Notes under the pieces: generated by a model
The model's input: only the letters and a program-made list of their open reading frames with translations
Told to the model about the DNA's origin: nothing
Database searches by the model: none
Program-made: the position numbers and the translations under genes
Shown: in pieces, positions 55,301 to 63,873 of the stretch
Layout: each line of letters opens with the position of its first letter
Numbering within the stretch: the first letter of the stretch is position 1
NCBI RefSeq assembly: GCF_020179835.1
Contig: NZ_JAIUDA010000004.1
Location: forward strand, 470,707 to 534,706
Length of the DNA: 64,000 nucleotides
Direction: 5' to 3'
Source of the DNA: Pantoea sp. alder81
Lineage (GTDB): Bacteria; Pseudomonadota; Gammaproteobacteria; Enterobacterales; Enterobacteriaceae

Positions 55301-58300
55301 TTTAAATGGTGTGAACGGGATCAATTTAAACGGCAGTGGCGGAAAAGGAATTTGGCTGCACGATAACGGCAGTGCCACGGTTAATGCTCCTATCAGCGTA
55401 CTGGGCGAGGACAATATCGGCGTCGATATTGAGAACAGCGGAACTCTGGTGAACAACAGCAGCATCACTGTTGGTGGTGCTGCGAACAGTGGAAATGTGG
55501 GGATTCGGGTACAGGGAGCCGGTGCGGTTGTAGACCGCTTAGGTAATGTGAGCGCCAATGGCGGGTTGGCCGCTGTACAGCTGATTGGAGGTGGTGCAGC
55601 CTTAACCGTGAATGGCAGTGGGAATCAAATTACTGCATCTGGCGGGGCGGATGGCGTGCGCCTGGATTCGGGGGCCACTTCGTTGACTGCCAGTAACACC
55701 ACCATTGATATCGCTGATAGCGGCGCCGGTATTAATAACAACGCGAACACGGCCAACATCAATCTGAACAATGTCACCATCAATGCTTCTGATGGACCGG
55801 CAATCCGAACCGCGGTGACTTTCAATGCGCAGGGAACTGGCAATATCCTGAACGTCAGCGGCAACGGACAGGGATTTGCCTTCGAGGATACGGATGGATC
55901 GGCAACTTCGGGTAACCTCACCATCAGCAACGGTTACACCATTAACGGCAGCGGTGCAGACAGCATCGGCATTCTGGGTAACACCGATGGCAGCGTGAGT
56001 TCCGGTGCAAACATCACCATGGGTAGCAGTGCCGGTGCAGCAATTGCCGCGACCAACGCCAGCAGCGTCAGCAATAGCGGGCAGATCCAAACCAGCAGTA
56101 ATACCCGAAGCACCATACTGGCGGAAAATGCCAGCCAGTTCAGTAATACGGGCACAATCACCAGCACAGGCACCTCTAACGCCAACCCCCTCATCCTGAT
56201 TAACGGCAGCGCGGCTAATCGCACGATTTCCAACACCGGCAGTATCACTACCGCCAGCCCTGATGCCACGGTCATTGATGCATCAGGCAGCGGCAATACC
56301 ACGCTGACCAATAGCGGTACATTACTGGCCGCAAACAGCAATGCGCAGGCGATTCTCACCGGCAGCGGCGCGGATACGGTTACGCTCAGCGGGGGGAGTA
56401 CTCAGGGCGAGATTACCCTGGGCAGTGGTAATGATCAGTTGAACTGGAGCAGCGGTACGTTCGCCGGTGCAGTCAATTTCAGCGGGGGTGATGGCGGCGA
56501 CAGTGCTACCCTCGGTAACGTTTCACTCGCGACCACTCGCCATATTTTGAGTGAGGGGGGGAACAACAGTGCTCTGACATTTAACAGCACCTCGGCTGCT
56601 ACTGTCGGTACGTTTTCCGCTGATGACCTCGCGAAGGGAACCAATATTGGCAGTGGCTGGAGCAGTCTGACCCTCAACGCGGCTGATGTCAGAATATTAG
56701 ATGACCTTGCATTATCGGGCACCCCGGAAATTAACCTGAATAACGCGGCCATTCTGCGCAGCGGCAATAACCTGAATACCTCAGGCATTGCCTCAATCCG
56801 TAATTATGATGTCGCGACCTCGGGGACGGGTAGCCAGCTTGTTTTCGATGGCACTGAAGATCAACAGTACAGCGGTGTCATCAGCGGCAGTGGCGGTATG
56901 ACGCGCACGGGTGGTGGTAGCACGGTACTGCTGGGTAATAACAGTTATACCGGAACGACGCTTATTGATGGCAGCGAGTTGTCACTGGGTAACGGTGGTA
57001 CTACTGGAGGTCTGTCAACCAGCACCAACATTATTGACAATGGATTGCTGACGATTAACCGCAGTGATGAAGTGACGCTGAATGGTGTGATTTCAGGCAG
57101 CGGGGATTTTCAACAGCTCGGTTCTGGTCTTACACGCTTGGGAGGAAACAATAGCTGGGCGGGCGTCACGTCAGTGAATCAGGGCACGCTACTGATCAAC
57201 GGCGATCAAACGGCTGCGACTGGATTAACCACCGTGGCAGCTTCATCAACGCTGGGCGGCAACGGCACGGTGGGTGGTGATGTTATCTTTGCCAATAATA
57301 CTCAATTGACCCCAGGCGATAATGGTACCGGTACGTTAACCATCAATGGTGACCTCAGCCTCTCATCGACGACCAATAGTCAGTTTTCTCTGGGCGAGGC
57401 CTATACGCCTGGCGGCAGCCTCAACGACTTTGTGGATGTAAAAGGCAATCTGGTTCTGGACGGTTTACTGGACGTGGCGCTCACCCCCGGTGGGAGCTTC
57501 CTTCCTGGTGTGTATCGTCTGTTTAACTATGGCGGTTCGCTGATTAACAACACCATTGATATCAATAGCCTGCCGCCCAATGATGGGGGGGCTTATGCCA
57601 TCCAGACTAATATTGCGCGACAGGTTAACCTCGTACTGAATTTTATTGATCCCGCCAGTGAGTTGCAGTTCTGGGATGGGGAGGACACAGCCAATCATGG
57701 CGATGGAACCTCAGGCAACGGGCAGGTCGATGGTGGCGATGGTATTTGGAAAGCCAATATCGCGGGCGATACCAATAACTGGACTCAATCGAGTGGCGTC
57801 GGCAATGCGCCCTGGTCTCAGACAGCTTTTGCGATATTTCAGGGTACTGGCGGCGAGGTTCAGATCAGCAATGTCAATGGTCGCGTCGTCAACTCTGGCA
57901 TGCAGTTCACCGCCGATCGATACGTTTTGAACCAGCTCAACCCCGCATCTGCGCTCAACTACATCAGCACGGTGACGGAGTCATTCCCCGAAAGCGTGCC
58001 TGTGCCGACTAATACTTATCAGACTCAGGGCGAGTCTGTCGCCGATACCTTCTATGTAATACGTGTCGGCGATGGTGCGAGCGGGAGTGACGTGACCACA
58101 ACCATTAATGCCAGCCTTCGGCAGGATACACTGGATACCAACCGCATACGCTTGCTGAAGACCGACGCGGGAAGATTAATCCTCAACGGCATCAATGATT
58201 TTTCCGCGGGTATTGAGGTATGGGGCGGGACATTACAAGTTTCTAATGATGGCAGCCTGGGTGCTCCCACAACCAGTTTGACGTTAAAAAACGCGAGCGC

Positions 58301-61300
58301 TTTGCAGGCAGGAGCTGATTTTGCTTTAAACCGCAATGTCTTCCTGGACACCACCGGTGGCGGCACACTCGATGCTTACGGACATACGCTGACGGCTGAT
58401 TCTGTTATGGCGGGAGGGGGAGATTTAACCGTTGTTGATACTTCTGCCGCAGCGACAACCGGTACCCTGGCATTGAATCAGGCCAACCCCTATCAGGGCA
58501 ACACGACGATCCGGGGTAAAGCAGGCAATGGGGAATTAGTCGTTGATGCCAATGTGAGCGGCGCGTTAGGCAGGACAAACAGCACCATCAATGTTGCTGA
58601 CCAGGCCCAGCTCAATTTCAACAATGCGTCGCAGGCAGAAGATCATCAGTTCAACCTTACCAGTGGTGCCCGTTTGCAGTTTGCCGATAGCAGCAATGGC
58701 GGCAATGCCACCGTTAATACCGACGCAACCTCGTTCTTACTGTTGAGCAACAGTGCTAATGCCGGAAATGCCCTGATAAACAACAGTGGGCAGACGATTT
58801 TTTCCGACTTAGCGCAGGCGCAGAACGCGCCCATCATCAACGGCAGTGGTGGCATTGTAGATATCAGCGCAGCCAATGCATCCACTAGCGTTGGGTCTGT
58901 TTCTGGCGCAGGAGATGTGGTGTTAGGAGCAGCGACATTGCAGGAAGGCAACCTGGGGCGCGATGACACGATCAGCGGCGTTGTGAGTGGCAACGGCGGC
59001 AGCTTGGAAAAAACGGGTATGGGGACCCTGACGCTTACCGCAAATAACAACTACACCGGTACAACGCAGGTATCTCAGGGTGTGCTGCTTGTGAACGGCG
59101 ACCAATCAGCTACATCCGGACTAACAACCGTAAACAGCGGCGCCACGCTGGGCGGCAGTGGTACGCTTGGCGGTGCTGTGACAGTGGACAACGGGGGTCA
59201 CCTCGCTGCAGGTGCGGGGTTAGGTAGCGTGGGTACGCTAACCATGGGATCTCTGATGTTAAATGAGGGATCTCAACTGGATTACCAGTTTGGCGAATCG
59301 TATGTCACAGGCGGCATCTACAACGATCTCATCAATGTTAATGGTGACCTTAATCTCAACGGCCAGCTTAATATCACTCAGAGCAGCGGTGGTAATTTTG
59401 ACGTCGGTGTTTACCGTGTTTTGAATTACACCGGAACCTTAACCAACAACACGCTGGTGATAGGAAATGCGCCGCAGGCAGCCGACGATCTCTATGTTCA
59501 GACCTCCATTGCCGGTCAGGTCAATCTTGTGAATCATGCCGGAGCCGAGCTGAGGTTCTGGGATGGAACCGGCGGCAGTGCGGGTGAGATGAAGGACAAC
59601 GGCGTGATTGAAGGTGGCAATGGCGTTTGGCAAAGCGGCAGCGGCAATGACAACTGGACCACGGATACCACTACGCCCGCAGGCCGTTACAACTCCCCTT
59701 ACAGTAATGCATCTTTCGCTGTGTTCGGCGGTGATGCAGGCAACGTCACCATCGATAACTCTTTGGGCGCGGTGGGTATAACTGGCGCACAGTTTGCCAG
59801 CGATGGGTATGTATTGAACGGTGATGCCTTAACTCTGGCCGCTACTGATACGCAGATTCGTGTGGGTGATGGAACTGCCCCTGGTGCGGATTATCTGGCC
59901 ACCATCAATGCATCGCTAATTGGTAGCGGCGCGCTACACAAAACCGATCTCGGCACGCTGCAACTTAACGGCACCAACAGTTATAGCGGCGGCACCGAGA
60001 TCAGTGCAGGGGCTGTTCAGGTTTCTGCGGATGACAATTTAGGGAGTAGCGGAAGCAATATCACGTTGTCTGGCGGCACGCTGCGCTATACACAGGGCTT
60101 TAGCAGCGATCGGTATGTCAATCTGGCAAACGGTGGCGGTACCCTTGATACGCAGGCATTTAATGCTGCCCTGACGAATGTGATCGGGGGTGAGGGCGAC
60201 TTAACCAAGCTCGGCAGCGGGACGCTCACTTTGACGGGAGAGAATTCTTTCCAGGGGACAACCCATATCACTGACGGCATTTTGCAGCTGGGTAAGGGTG
60301 GTAGCAGCGGTAATCTGGCAGGGAATATTGATAACCAACGTATTCTGGCTTTGAACCGCGTTGATACATTCACTCTTGCAGGTGACATTTCGGGTGCGGG
60401 TCAGGTATGGCAACAAGGCTCCGGCATTGCCAGACTGGCGGGAACAAATAGCTGGAGTGGGCTGACCGTTGTTGAAAAAGGCACGCTGCAGGGCGCGGCT
60501 GAAGACACCTTTAGCGCCGCTTCAACACATGTAGTCAGTCAGAACGCGACCCTCGATACCGGCGGATTCAATCAGCGTGTCGCCAGCCTGCTGAATCAGG
60601 GCACTGTCAACTTACGGGGCGGTGATGTGGGGTCAACGCTCACTGTGACGGGCAATTACGTGGGTAATGAGGGTGTGTTGAAAATTGCCGCACAGCAACA
60701 CAGCCCTGGTATCGCTGACAGGCTGGTCATTGATGGTGGGACGGCAACCGGCCACACATTGTTAGATATTGATGTCAGCCAGTTAGGCGAACCTACCGAA
60801 GGTGACGGAATCAGGGTGGTGGAAGCCCTCAACGGGGGAACCACCACCGCCCAGACCACCAAAGATGCTTTTAATATTGGTGCTGATGTTTTGCTGGCAG
60901 GCGCATATCAATATCAGTTGTTTGCCGGGAATGCTGAAGGGGCAGGAGAAGACTGGTTCCTGCGTGCTGGATATCGTCCTGACGTCCCCGGGTTTGACAC
61001 GTTGGGGGCCATCATTCGGCAGGCCGACCTGGCGGTGCTGGGTACGCTTCATCAGCGAGTGGGTGATGAGCAACCCTGGCGGGCAGATGTCGCAGAGGAC
61101 CAGGAGAGTCGTTTCTGGATGCGATATCTGGTCAAGTCTGTTGACCAACAAATCAACGATCCGCTGCAGAGCCAAACTTCATCGAATTACAACGGAATGC
61201 AGGTGGGCGGGGATTTGTATCAGGATGCGCAGTGGCGAGCCGGCATTTACGGCACATTCCTCGATAACGATACGTCCATATCCGGCAAAAATGGCGACAT

Positions 61301-61952
61301 CGACAGTCTGGCCTATAACTCGACGTTCTCGACTTATATAGGTGGGTATGCAACGTGGACCGATGAGAACGGTTTTTATGTGGATAATGTGCTGCAGTAT
61401 GGCTATCACGCCGTTGATCTTAAAAACGGACGTAACCGCGAGAGCGTGCATCCGGACGGAAACTCGTTCGCGGCCTCAGTAGAAATCGGCAGACCATGGC
61501 AACTGGGTGACAGCGTCTTAAAAATTGAGCCCCAGGCGCAGCTGATTTATCAGTACAGCGATTTTGACAGCGTTACTCTTGATGGTGCCTCTAAAACCCG
61601 CGTGGATGTTAATCCAGATGGATCACTGATTGGTCGCATCGGTGCAAGACTAACAGCTGACTACGACACCGAATATGGCGTGGTGAAACCTTATTTACGC
61701 GTTAATTACTGGACCATGATAAGCAATGGGCAAGATAAGGTTAAATTTGCCAACACGGCGAATAACGCAGGTACCACAACCCTTACCGCTGACCAGCAGT
61801 ACAGCATGACGGAAGCTGCTGCAGGCGCAACCTGGGCAGTGAGTAAAAAAGTTCAGGCCTATTCCGAAATTGGCAGGGCCTGGAGCAGTGGAGGTGATAC
61901 CCACGTAGAGGCAAATATATCTGCCACTGTTGGGGTGAAAATGCGGTTCTAA
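52377..61952 (+). CDS. giant type V autotransporter adhesin
   Basis: 3191 residues from the ATG at 52377; an upstream in-frame ATG at 52350 adds nine residues but the MNFVYRLIWSSSQCVFVPVS stretch is the ESPR extended-signal motif. Signal cleavage likely after NVFA (about 54). Passenger about 55-2750, with no cysteine seen beyond the signal region, Asn/Ser/Gly/Thr-rich, containing PATR-like repeats (NSYTGTTLIDG, NNYTGTTQVSQG, NSYSGGTEISAG). Pertactin-like autochaperone about 2750-2870, then a barrel from RFWMRYLVKS (2913) to the terminal Phe. It should be anchored on the cell surface and mediate adhesion or aggregation; the ligand is unknown. Confidence 0.92.
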   Translation: MNFVYRLIWSSSQCVFVPVSEITKRHHRSSQCLSISNALAGLLIIILSTGNVFAEDIEWINAYPAYNFPENTGVNYDSVINTGTAFTLDSQSLPNHFPPGTTLNILGAIPSFSAGTNGTATSVSVADALPDGSGAEAGRITVITATDSQGNVTPITTDNINQFTYSPSPANPQQNQELNVEIPGLEGSYQVINVYDSTTFVSAGDTPVSNLMLSIYDPESFRIYNNFGIVSVASSGGIANINVGEDTAGTTPISAPTNTIDLLAKNSILARADGSGTATSQVNWLSDNLIHFRPASVISNDSQSVSAQSAQYDYTLTIPNYIQVGTRVIQLGSKTFNITSSADIAEVNDYLIGQNAYAGKPQVQYWLTAGASVNGEVIDSAPEAQSVYNAIISGLLDQQQQTSINLTYHVWDDQNSHTNNATLPTGDLNVIYATGANATGSVTSSGSLAVDGASAVMRGDSGAVLTNDGAINHWRSDSASPTSIGMQVTNATAVNNGTLNAGLFLEKDGTNQNVSNAGSIGMQGLGQSTLTNNGHINVAITDSTTANARGISVSGTSSATNTSSGTIVLTGNSRNSEGRAAGYGIYADQSASVINQGAIYLGYSPAVDANLSSSIPLIGGSALTSGIYSSSSGNMLNNGTIFIGDSTRNAVGIFSNGATGSLVNNGSINVLGKLVNGAAASNYGLYVVDNQGSVTNNGNIFVDGDNNVAIYLQAQNAAANVTSSASSRITVGTAGDTGGSDGNVYTYRNYAVYAEGLNNQAAQVNLQATIRLLSAGAIGVHARGNAQINIGSAATLTFENDHQIGYYAWGNLAKINISNAIIDDSGQANSVLFAVDNGAVFNGDNGSGSGYQLTVSGNSAIGVIANGVDDGGTADESDDIASSLITGPAIIHVNGENAVGVLVSGGALGTISDGGIVLDHDNATAVRIDGRNYNINGTLDSDQRLTNVTSTASTTTTSSQSGIIGYDVSHAGNLVLNGVNGINLNGSGGKGIWLHDNGSATVNAPISVLGEDNIGVDIENSGTLVNNSSITVGGAANSGNVGIRVQGAGAVVDRLGNVSANGGLAAVQLIGGGAALTVNGSGNQITASGGADGVRLDSGATSLTASNTTIDIADSGAGINNNANTANINLNNVTINASDGPAIRTAVTFNAQGTGNILNVSGNGQGFAFEDTDGSATSGNLTISNGYTINGSGADSIGILGNTDGSVSSGANITMGSSAGAAIAATNASSVSNSGQIQTSSNTRSTILAENASQFSNTGTITSTGTSNANPLILINGSAANRTISNTGSITTASPDATVIDASGSGNTTLTNSGTLLAANSNAQAILTGSGADTVTLSGGSTQGEITLGSGNDQLNWSSGTFAGAVNFSGGDGGDSATLGNVSLATTRHILSEGGNNSALTFNSTSAATVGTFSADDLAKGTNIGSGWSSLTLNAADVRILDDLALSGTPEINLNNAAILRSGNNLNTSGIASIRNYDVATSGTGSQLVFDGTEDQQYSGVISGSGGMTRTGGGSTVLLGNNSYTGTTLIDGSELSLGNGGTTGGLSTSTNIIDNGLLTINRSDEVTLNGVISGSGDFQQLGSGLTRLGGNNSWAGVTSVNQGTLLINGDQTAATGLTTVAASSTLGGNGTVGGDVIFANNTQLTPGDNGTGTLTINGDLSLSSTTNSQFSLGEAYTPGGSLNDFVDVKGNLVLDGLLDVALTPGGSFLPGVYRLFNYGGSLINNTIDINSLPPNDGGAYAIQTNIARQVNLVLNFIDPASELQFWDGEDTANHGDGTSGNGQVDGGDGIWKANIAGDTNNWTQSSGVGNAPWSQTAFAIFQGTGGEVQISNVNGRVVNSGMQFTADRYVLNQLNPASALNYISTVTESFPESVPVPTNTYQTQGESVADTFYVIRVGDGASGSDVTTTINASLRQDTLDTNRIRLLKTDAGRLILNGINDFSAGIEVWGGTLQVSNDGSLGAPTTSLTLKNASALQAGADFALNRNVFLDTTGGGTLDAYGHTLTADSVMAGGGDLTVVDTSAAATTGTLALNQANPYQGNTTIRGKAGNGELVVDANVSGALGRTNSTINVADQAQLNFNNASQAEDHQFNLTSGARLQFADSSNGGNATVNTDATSFLLLSNSANAGNALINNSGQTIFSDLAQAQNAPIINGSGGIVDISAANASTSVGSVSGAGDVVLGAATLQEGNLGRDDTISGVVSGNGGSLEKTGMGTLTLTANNNYTGTTQVSQGVLLVNGDQSATSGLTTVNSGATLGGSGTLGGAVTVDNGGHLAAGAGLGSVGTLTMGSLMLNEGSQLDYQFGESYVTGGIYNDLINVNGDLNLNGQLNITQSSGGNFDVGVYRVLNYTGTLTNNTLVIGNAPQAADDLYVQTSIAGQVNLVNHAGAELRFWDGTGGSAGEMKDNGVIEGGNGVWQSGSGNDNWTTDTTTPAGRYNSPYSNASFAVFGGDAGNVTIDNSLGAVGITGAQFASDGYVLNGDALTLAATDTQIRVGDGTAPGADYLATINASLIGSGALHKTDLGTLQLNGTNSYSGGTEISAGAVQVSADDNLGSSGSNITLSGGTLRYTQGFSSDRYVNLANGGGTLDTQAFNAALTNVIGGEGDLTKLGSGTLTLTGENSFQGTTHITDGILQLGKGGSSGNLAGNIDNQRILALNRVDTFTLAGDISGAGQVWQQGSGIARLAGTNSWSGLTVVEKGTLQGAAEDTFSAASTHVVSQNATLDTGGFNQRVASLLNQGTVNLRGGDVGSTLTVTGNYVGNEGVLKIAAQQHSPGIADRLVIDGGTATGHTLLDIDVSQLGEPTEGDGIRVVEALNGGTTTAQTTKDAFNIGADVLLAGAYQYQLFAGNAEGAGEDWFLRAGYRPDVPGFDTLGAIIRQADLAVLGTLHQRVGDEQPWRADVAEDQESRFWMRYLVKSVDQQINDPLQSQTSSNYNGMQVGGDLYQDAQWRAGIYGTFLDNDTSISGKNGDIDSLAYNSTFSTYIGGYATWTDENGFYVDNVLQYGYHAVDLKNGRNRESVHPDGNSFAASVEIGRPWQLGDSVLKIEPQAQLIYQYSDFDSVTLDGASKTRVDVNPDGSLIGRIGARLTADYDTEYGVVKPYLRVNYWTMISNGQDKVKFANTANNAGTTTLTADQQYSMTEAAAGATWAVSKKVQAYSEIGRAWSSGGDTHVEANISATVGVKMRF
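57090..58530 (+). repeat. internal duplicated module, copy A, of the autotransporter
   Basis: Residues about 1572-2052. Copy B lies about 630 residues downstream and repeats the same order: NGDQTAATGLTTV against NGDQSATSGLTTV, FGEA/FGES, VYRLFNYGG/VYRVLNYTG, ELQFWDG/ELRFWDG, RVGDG, NASL. DNA identity is only moderate, so the duplication is old. Confidence 0.8.
58983..60280 (+). repeat. internal duplicated module, copy B, of the autotransporter
   Basis: Residues about 2203-2635, matching copy A in segment order but with small deletions (the offset shrinks from about 631 to about 592 residues towards the end). Confidence 0.8.
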
Positions 61953-61970
61953 AATTAACTGAATAAGTTA

Positions 61971-62001
61971 AATAAGAGATGCAAGTCTTACATCTCTTAT
62001 T
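61971..62001. terminator. bidirectional terminator after the autotransporter
   Basis: 11-bp stem (AATAAGAGATG and its complement) around a 9-base loop, AT-rich flanks on both sides with TTCAATATTTT after it. It separates the autotransporter from the convergent FadL-type gene. Confidence 0.75.
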
Positions 62002-62078
62002 CAATATTTTCAACTCAGGGCCGATTATCTATGAGGTTAATTTAAATGATATCTGTAAAAGAGCATGAAATTGTAGAT

Positions 62079-63293
62079 TTAAAATGTATAGTTGTAATTC
62101 ATGCTGAAGAAATAGATATCAGGATTATGATAAGTGCCTTTCAGCAAGGGGTTGGCCACACTGGAAGAGTCCATTTTTAGATATTCAAACGCAGCACCGA
62201 CGTTGCTGGATTGTGTGACCTGATACTGTGCCCCTACACCAAAGCGCCAGGCTTGTCCTGATGGCATGGTCATCGAAGTATCATTTTGATTACGGTAGAA
62301 GCTACTGTCATATGCAACACCGGTATTTAAACGCCAGCGATCGTCCGGGCGATACTGGACACCCAATGCGGTATGCCAGGTATCCTTCAGCCGGTTATCG
62401 CGTTGTATGGCATCACCCGAGACGTAGATCTGATTTTCGCCATACTGACTCCAGTTTTGCCAACCCAGATCGCCCATCACCGACCATTGCTGATTGAAAT
62501 CATGCACCAGACTCAACATCAGTTGATCCGGTGTATTGATTTGGGCTGAAAGCGGCAGATTATATTCAACATTAGGCAACTGAGGAAAACGTGCCTTTCC
62601 ATCAATACTAAAATGATATTCAGTTTTGCTAGTGTAATTCAGACCGACACGCGTCTTATCCGTCACATCAAACAGCAGGCCTGTGCGGAAATTTAATGCC
62701 CAGTCATGATCGCTGGCCTTCTCGTCCACGCCTTCAACATTGCGAGTTAATGACAAAAATCCGTAGTTAATGCCGACACCAAAACCCCATGACAACCGCG
62801 GGTTAATTTTCCACGCAAGGGCGGGACTGAGCGTCATGCCAACCAGCGTACTTTTCTTAATCAGGCGGTCGCCAGCCCATTCCCCAAAATCGAGCCCCAG
62901 CCCGTAGTTGCCATAGAGGCCTATTCCTGCAGAGAGGTCATCCGTCAGACGATGGTGATAAAACAGGCTGGCACCGGGGAACCAGCCGATGGTATTGCCA
63001 GGGCTTTTGCCCTGGTAACCGGCGTCACTATCGAGGTGGTAAGGTGTGTCACCGTAAAGTGCCTGCAATCCTCCGGTAATCATGTTGTCAGGCAGGCGCG
63101 TCATGCCTGCGGGATTGGTCATTAAGGTTGAGGCATCCTGCGCACGTGCCGCTTGTCCCGCTCCCGCCAGACCTGTGTCTTCCGTCGCGATTTCATATAA
63201 ATACAAACCGCTACTGTGGGCCTGACTGGCAAAAATAAAACCTGAAAGAGTGAGGATACGTAGCAAAGATATATGTGCGTTCTTGTCCATCAT
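62079..63293 (-). CDS. FadL/OmpP1/TodX-type outer-membrane transport protein
   Basis: 404 residues from the ATG at 63293 (AGGA upstream); the open frame extends further into the preceding gene but MMDKNAHISLLRIL begins the signal peptide. FadL hallmarks: the mature N-terminus with GAGQAARAQDASTLMTNPAGMTRL (the NPAGM motif) and a barrel with many aromatic strands, ending NYNYTF. These porins import hydrophobic compounds such as fatty acids or aromatics. The small secreted gene ahead ends eight bases before this start, so the two are co-transcribed. Confidence 0.88.
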   Translation of the reverse strand: MMDKNAHISLLRILTLSGFIFASQAHSSGLYLYEIATEDTGLAGAGQAARAQDASTLMTNPAGMTRLPDNMITGGLQALYGDTPYHLDSDAGYQGKSPGNTIGWFPGASLFYHHRLTDDLSAGIGLYGNYGLGLDFGEWAGDRLIKKSTLVGMTLSPALAWKINPRLSWGFGVGINYGFLSLTRNVEGVDEKASDHDWALNFRTGLLFDVTDKTRVGLNYTSKTEYHFSIDGKARFPQLPNVEYNLPLSAQINTPDQLMLSLVHDFNQQWSVMGDLGWQNWSQYGENQIYVSGDAIQRDNRLKDTWHTALGVQYRPDDRWRLNTGVAYDSSFYRNQNDTSMTMPSGQAWRFGVGAQYQVTQSSNVGAAFEYLKMDSSSVANPLLKGTYHNPDIYFFSMNYNYTF

Positions 63294-63300
63294 GGCATCC

Positions 63301-63591
63301 TCATTGTTTTCCAAAGGTTGGGCAGCGAATGTTCTCAATCAAGGCCTGATACTCTTGTTGACGCCCCCCCTTTAATGCACTGCCAGCAGCACTGAGCGCT
63401 TGATGATTAATCTGGCTATCAAGAAAGACGGACTTCACTTTCTCATCGGAGACGGTTTGAGGAATATCACAATGAACTCTTAAGTCTTTGATCATGACCT
63501 GTTCGTTTAATGCATGGGCCAGCGTATCGTAAGGTGATGCCCATACAGACATCGATGACACTAATAGGGTCGTTAATATAAACATTTTCAT
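63301..63591 (-). CDS. small secreted hypothetical protein
   Basis: 96 residues. Signal peptide MKMFILTTLLVSSMSVWA (about 18), then a helical mature part with two cysteines (RVHCDIP and NIRCPTFG), probably a disulfide. No family recognised. Lies between the FadL-type gene and the truncated outer-membrane gene, all on the minus strand, so it may be an accessory of one of them. Confidence 0.7.
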   Translation of the reverse strand: MKMFILTTLLVSSMSVWASPYDTLAHALNEQVMIKDLRVHCDIPQTVSDEKVKSVFLDSQINHQALSAAGSALKGGRQQEYQALIENIRCPTFGKQ

Positions 63592-63636
63592 AGTATTACC
63601 GCCTCTGCTTATGACTTTATTTATTATTCGCTAGTC

Positions 63637-63873
63637 TTAATTTAAAAACTGAATGTTGAGGCCAGCAAATATCTGCCACCGAGGTTGACCGGGGCCGTGA
63701 TCGGCGACTGAACCCTGCGGTTCGATAAAGAAGTTGTAAACCGTTCCCTGGCTTTTAATCACCTGTCCAATACCCAGACCCAATGGAACGCCATAACTGT
63801 CATTCTGGAAATTATAGTTCCAGATGGGAGCTGATCTCAGATAGGTACCGCCGCCCAACTGGAAAAACAGGAA
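63637..63873 (-). pseudogene. 3' fragment of an outer-membrane protein (neuromedin-U-like family)
   Basis: The last 78 or so residues of a longer protein: [19 protein letters not shown], then [21 protein letters not shown] and the end [16 protein letters not shown]. This matches, from memory, the C-terminus of barrel proteins oddly annotated as neuromedin U. The rest is missing: the frame runs straight into an IS end at 63874. The fragment cannot be expressed as a normal protein. Confidence 0.75.
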
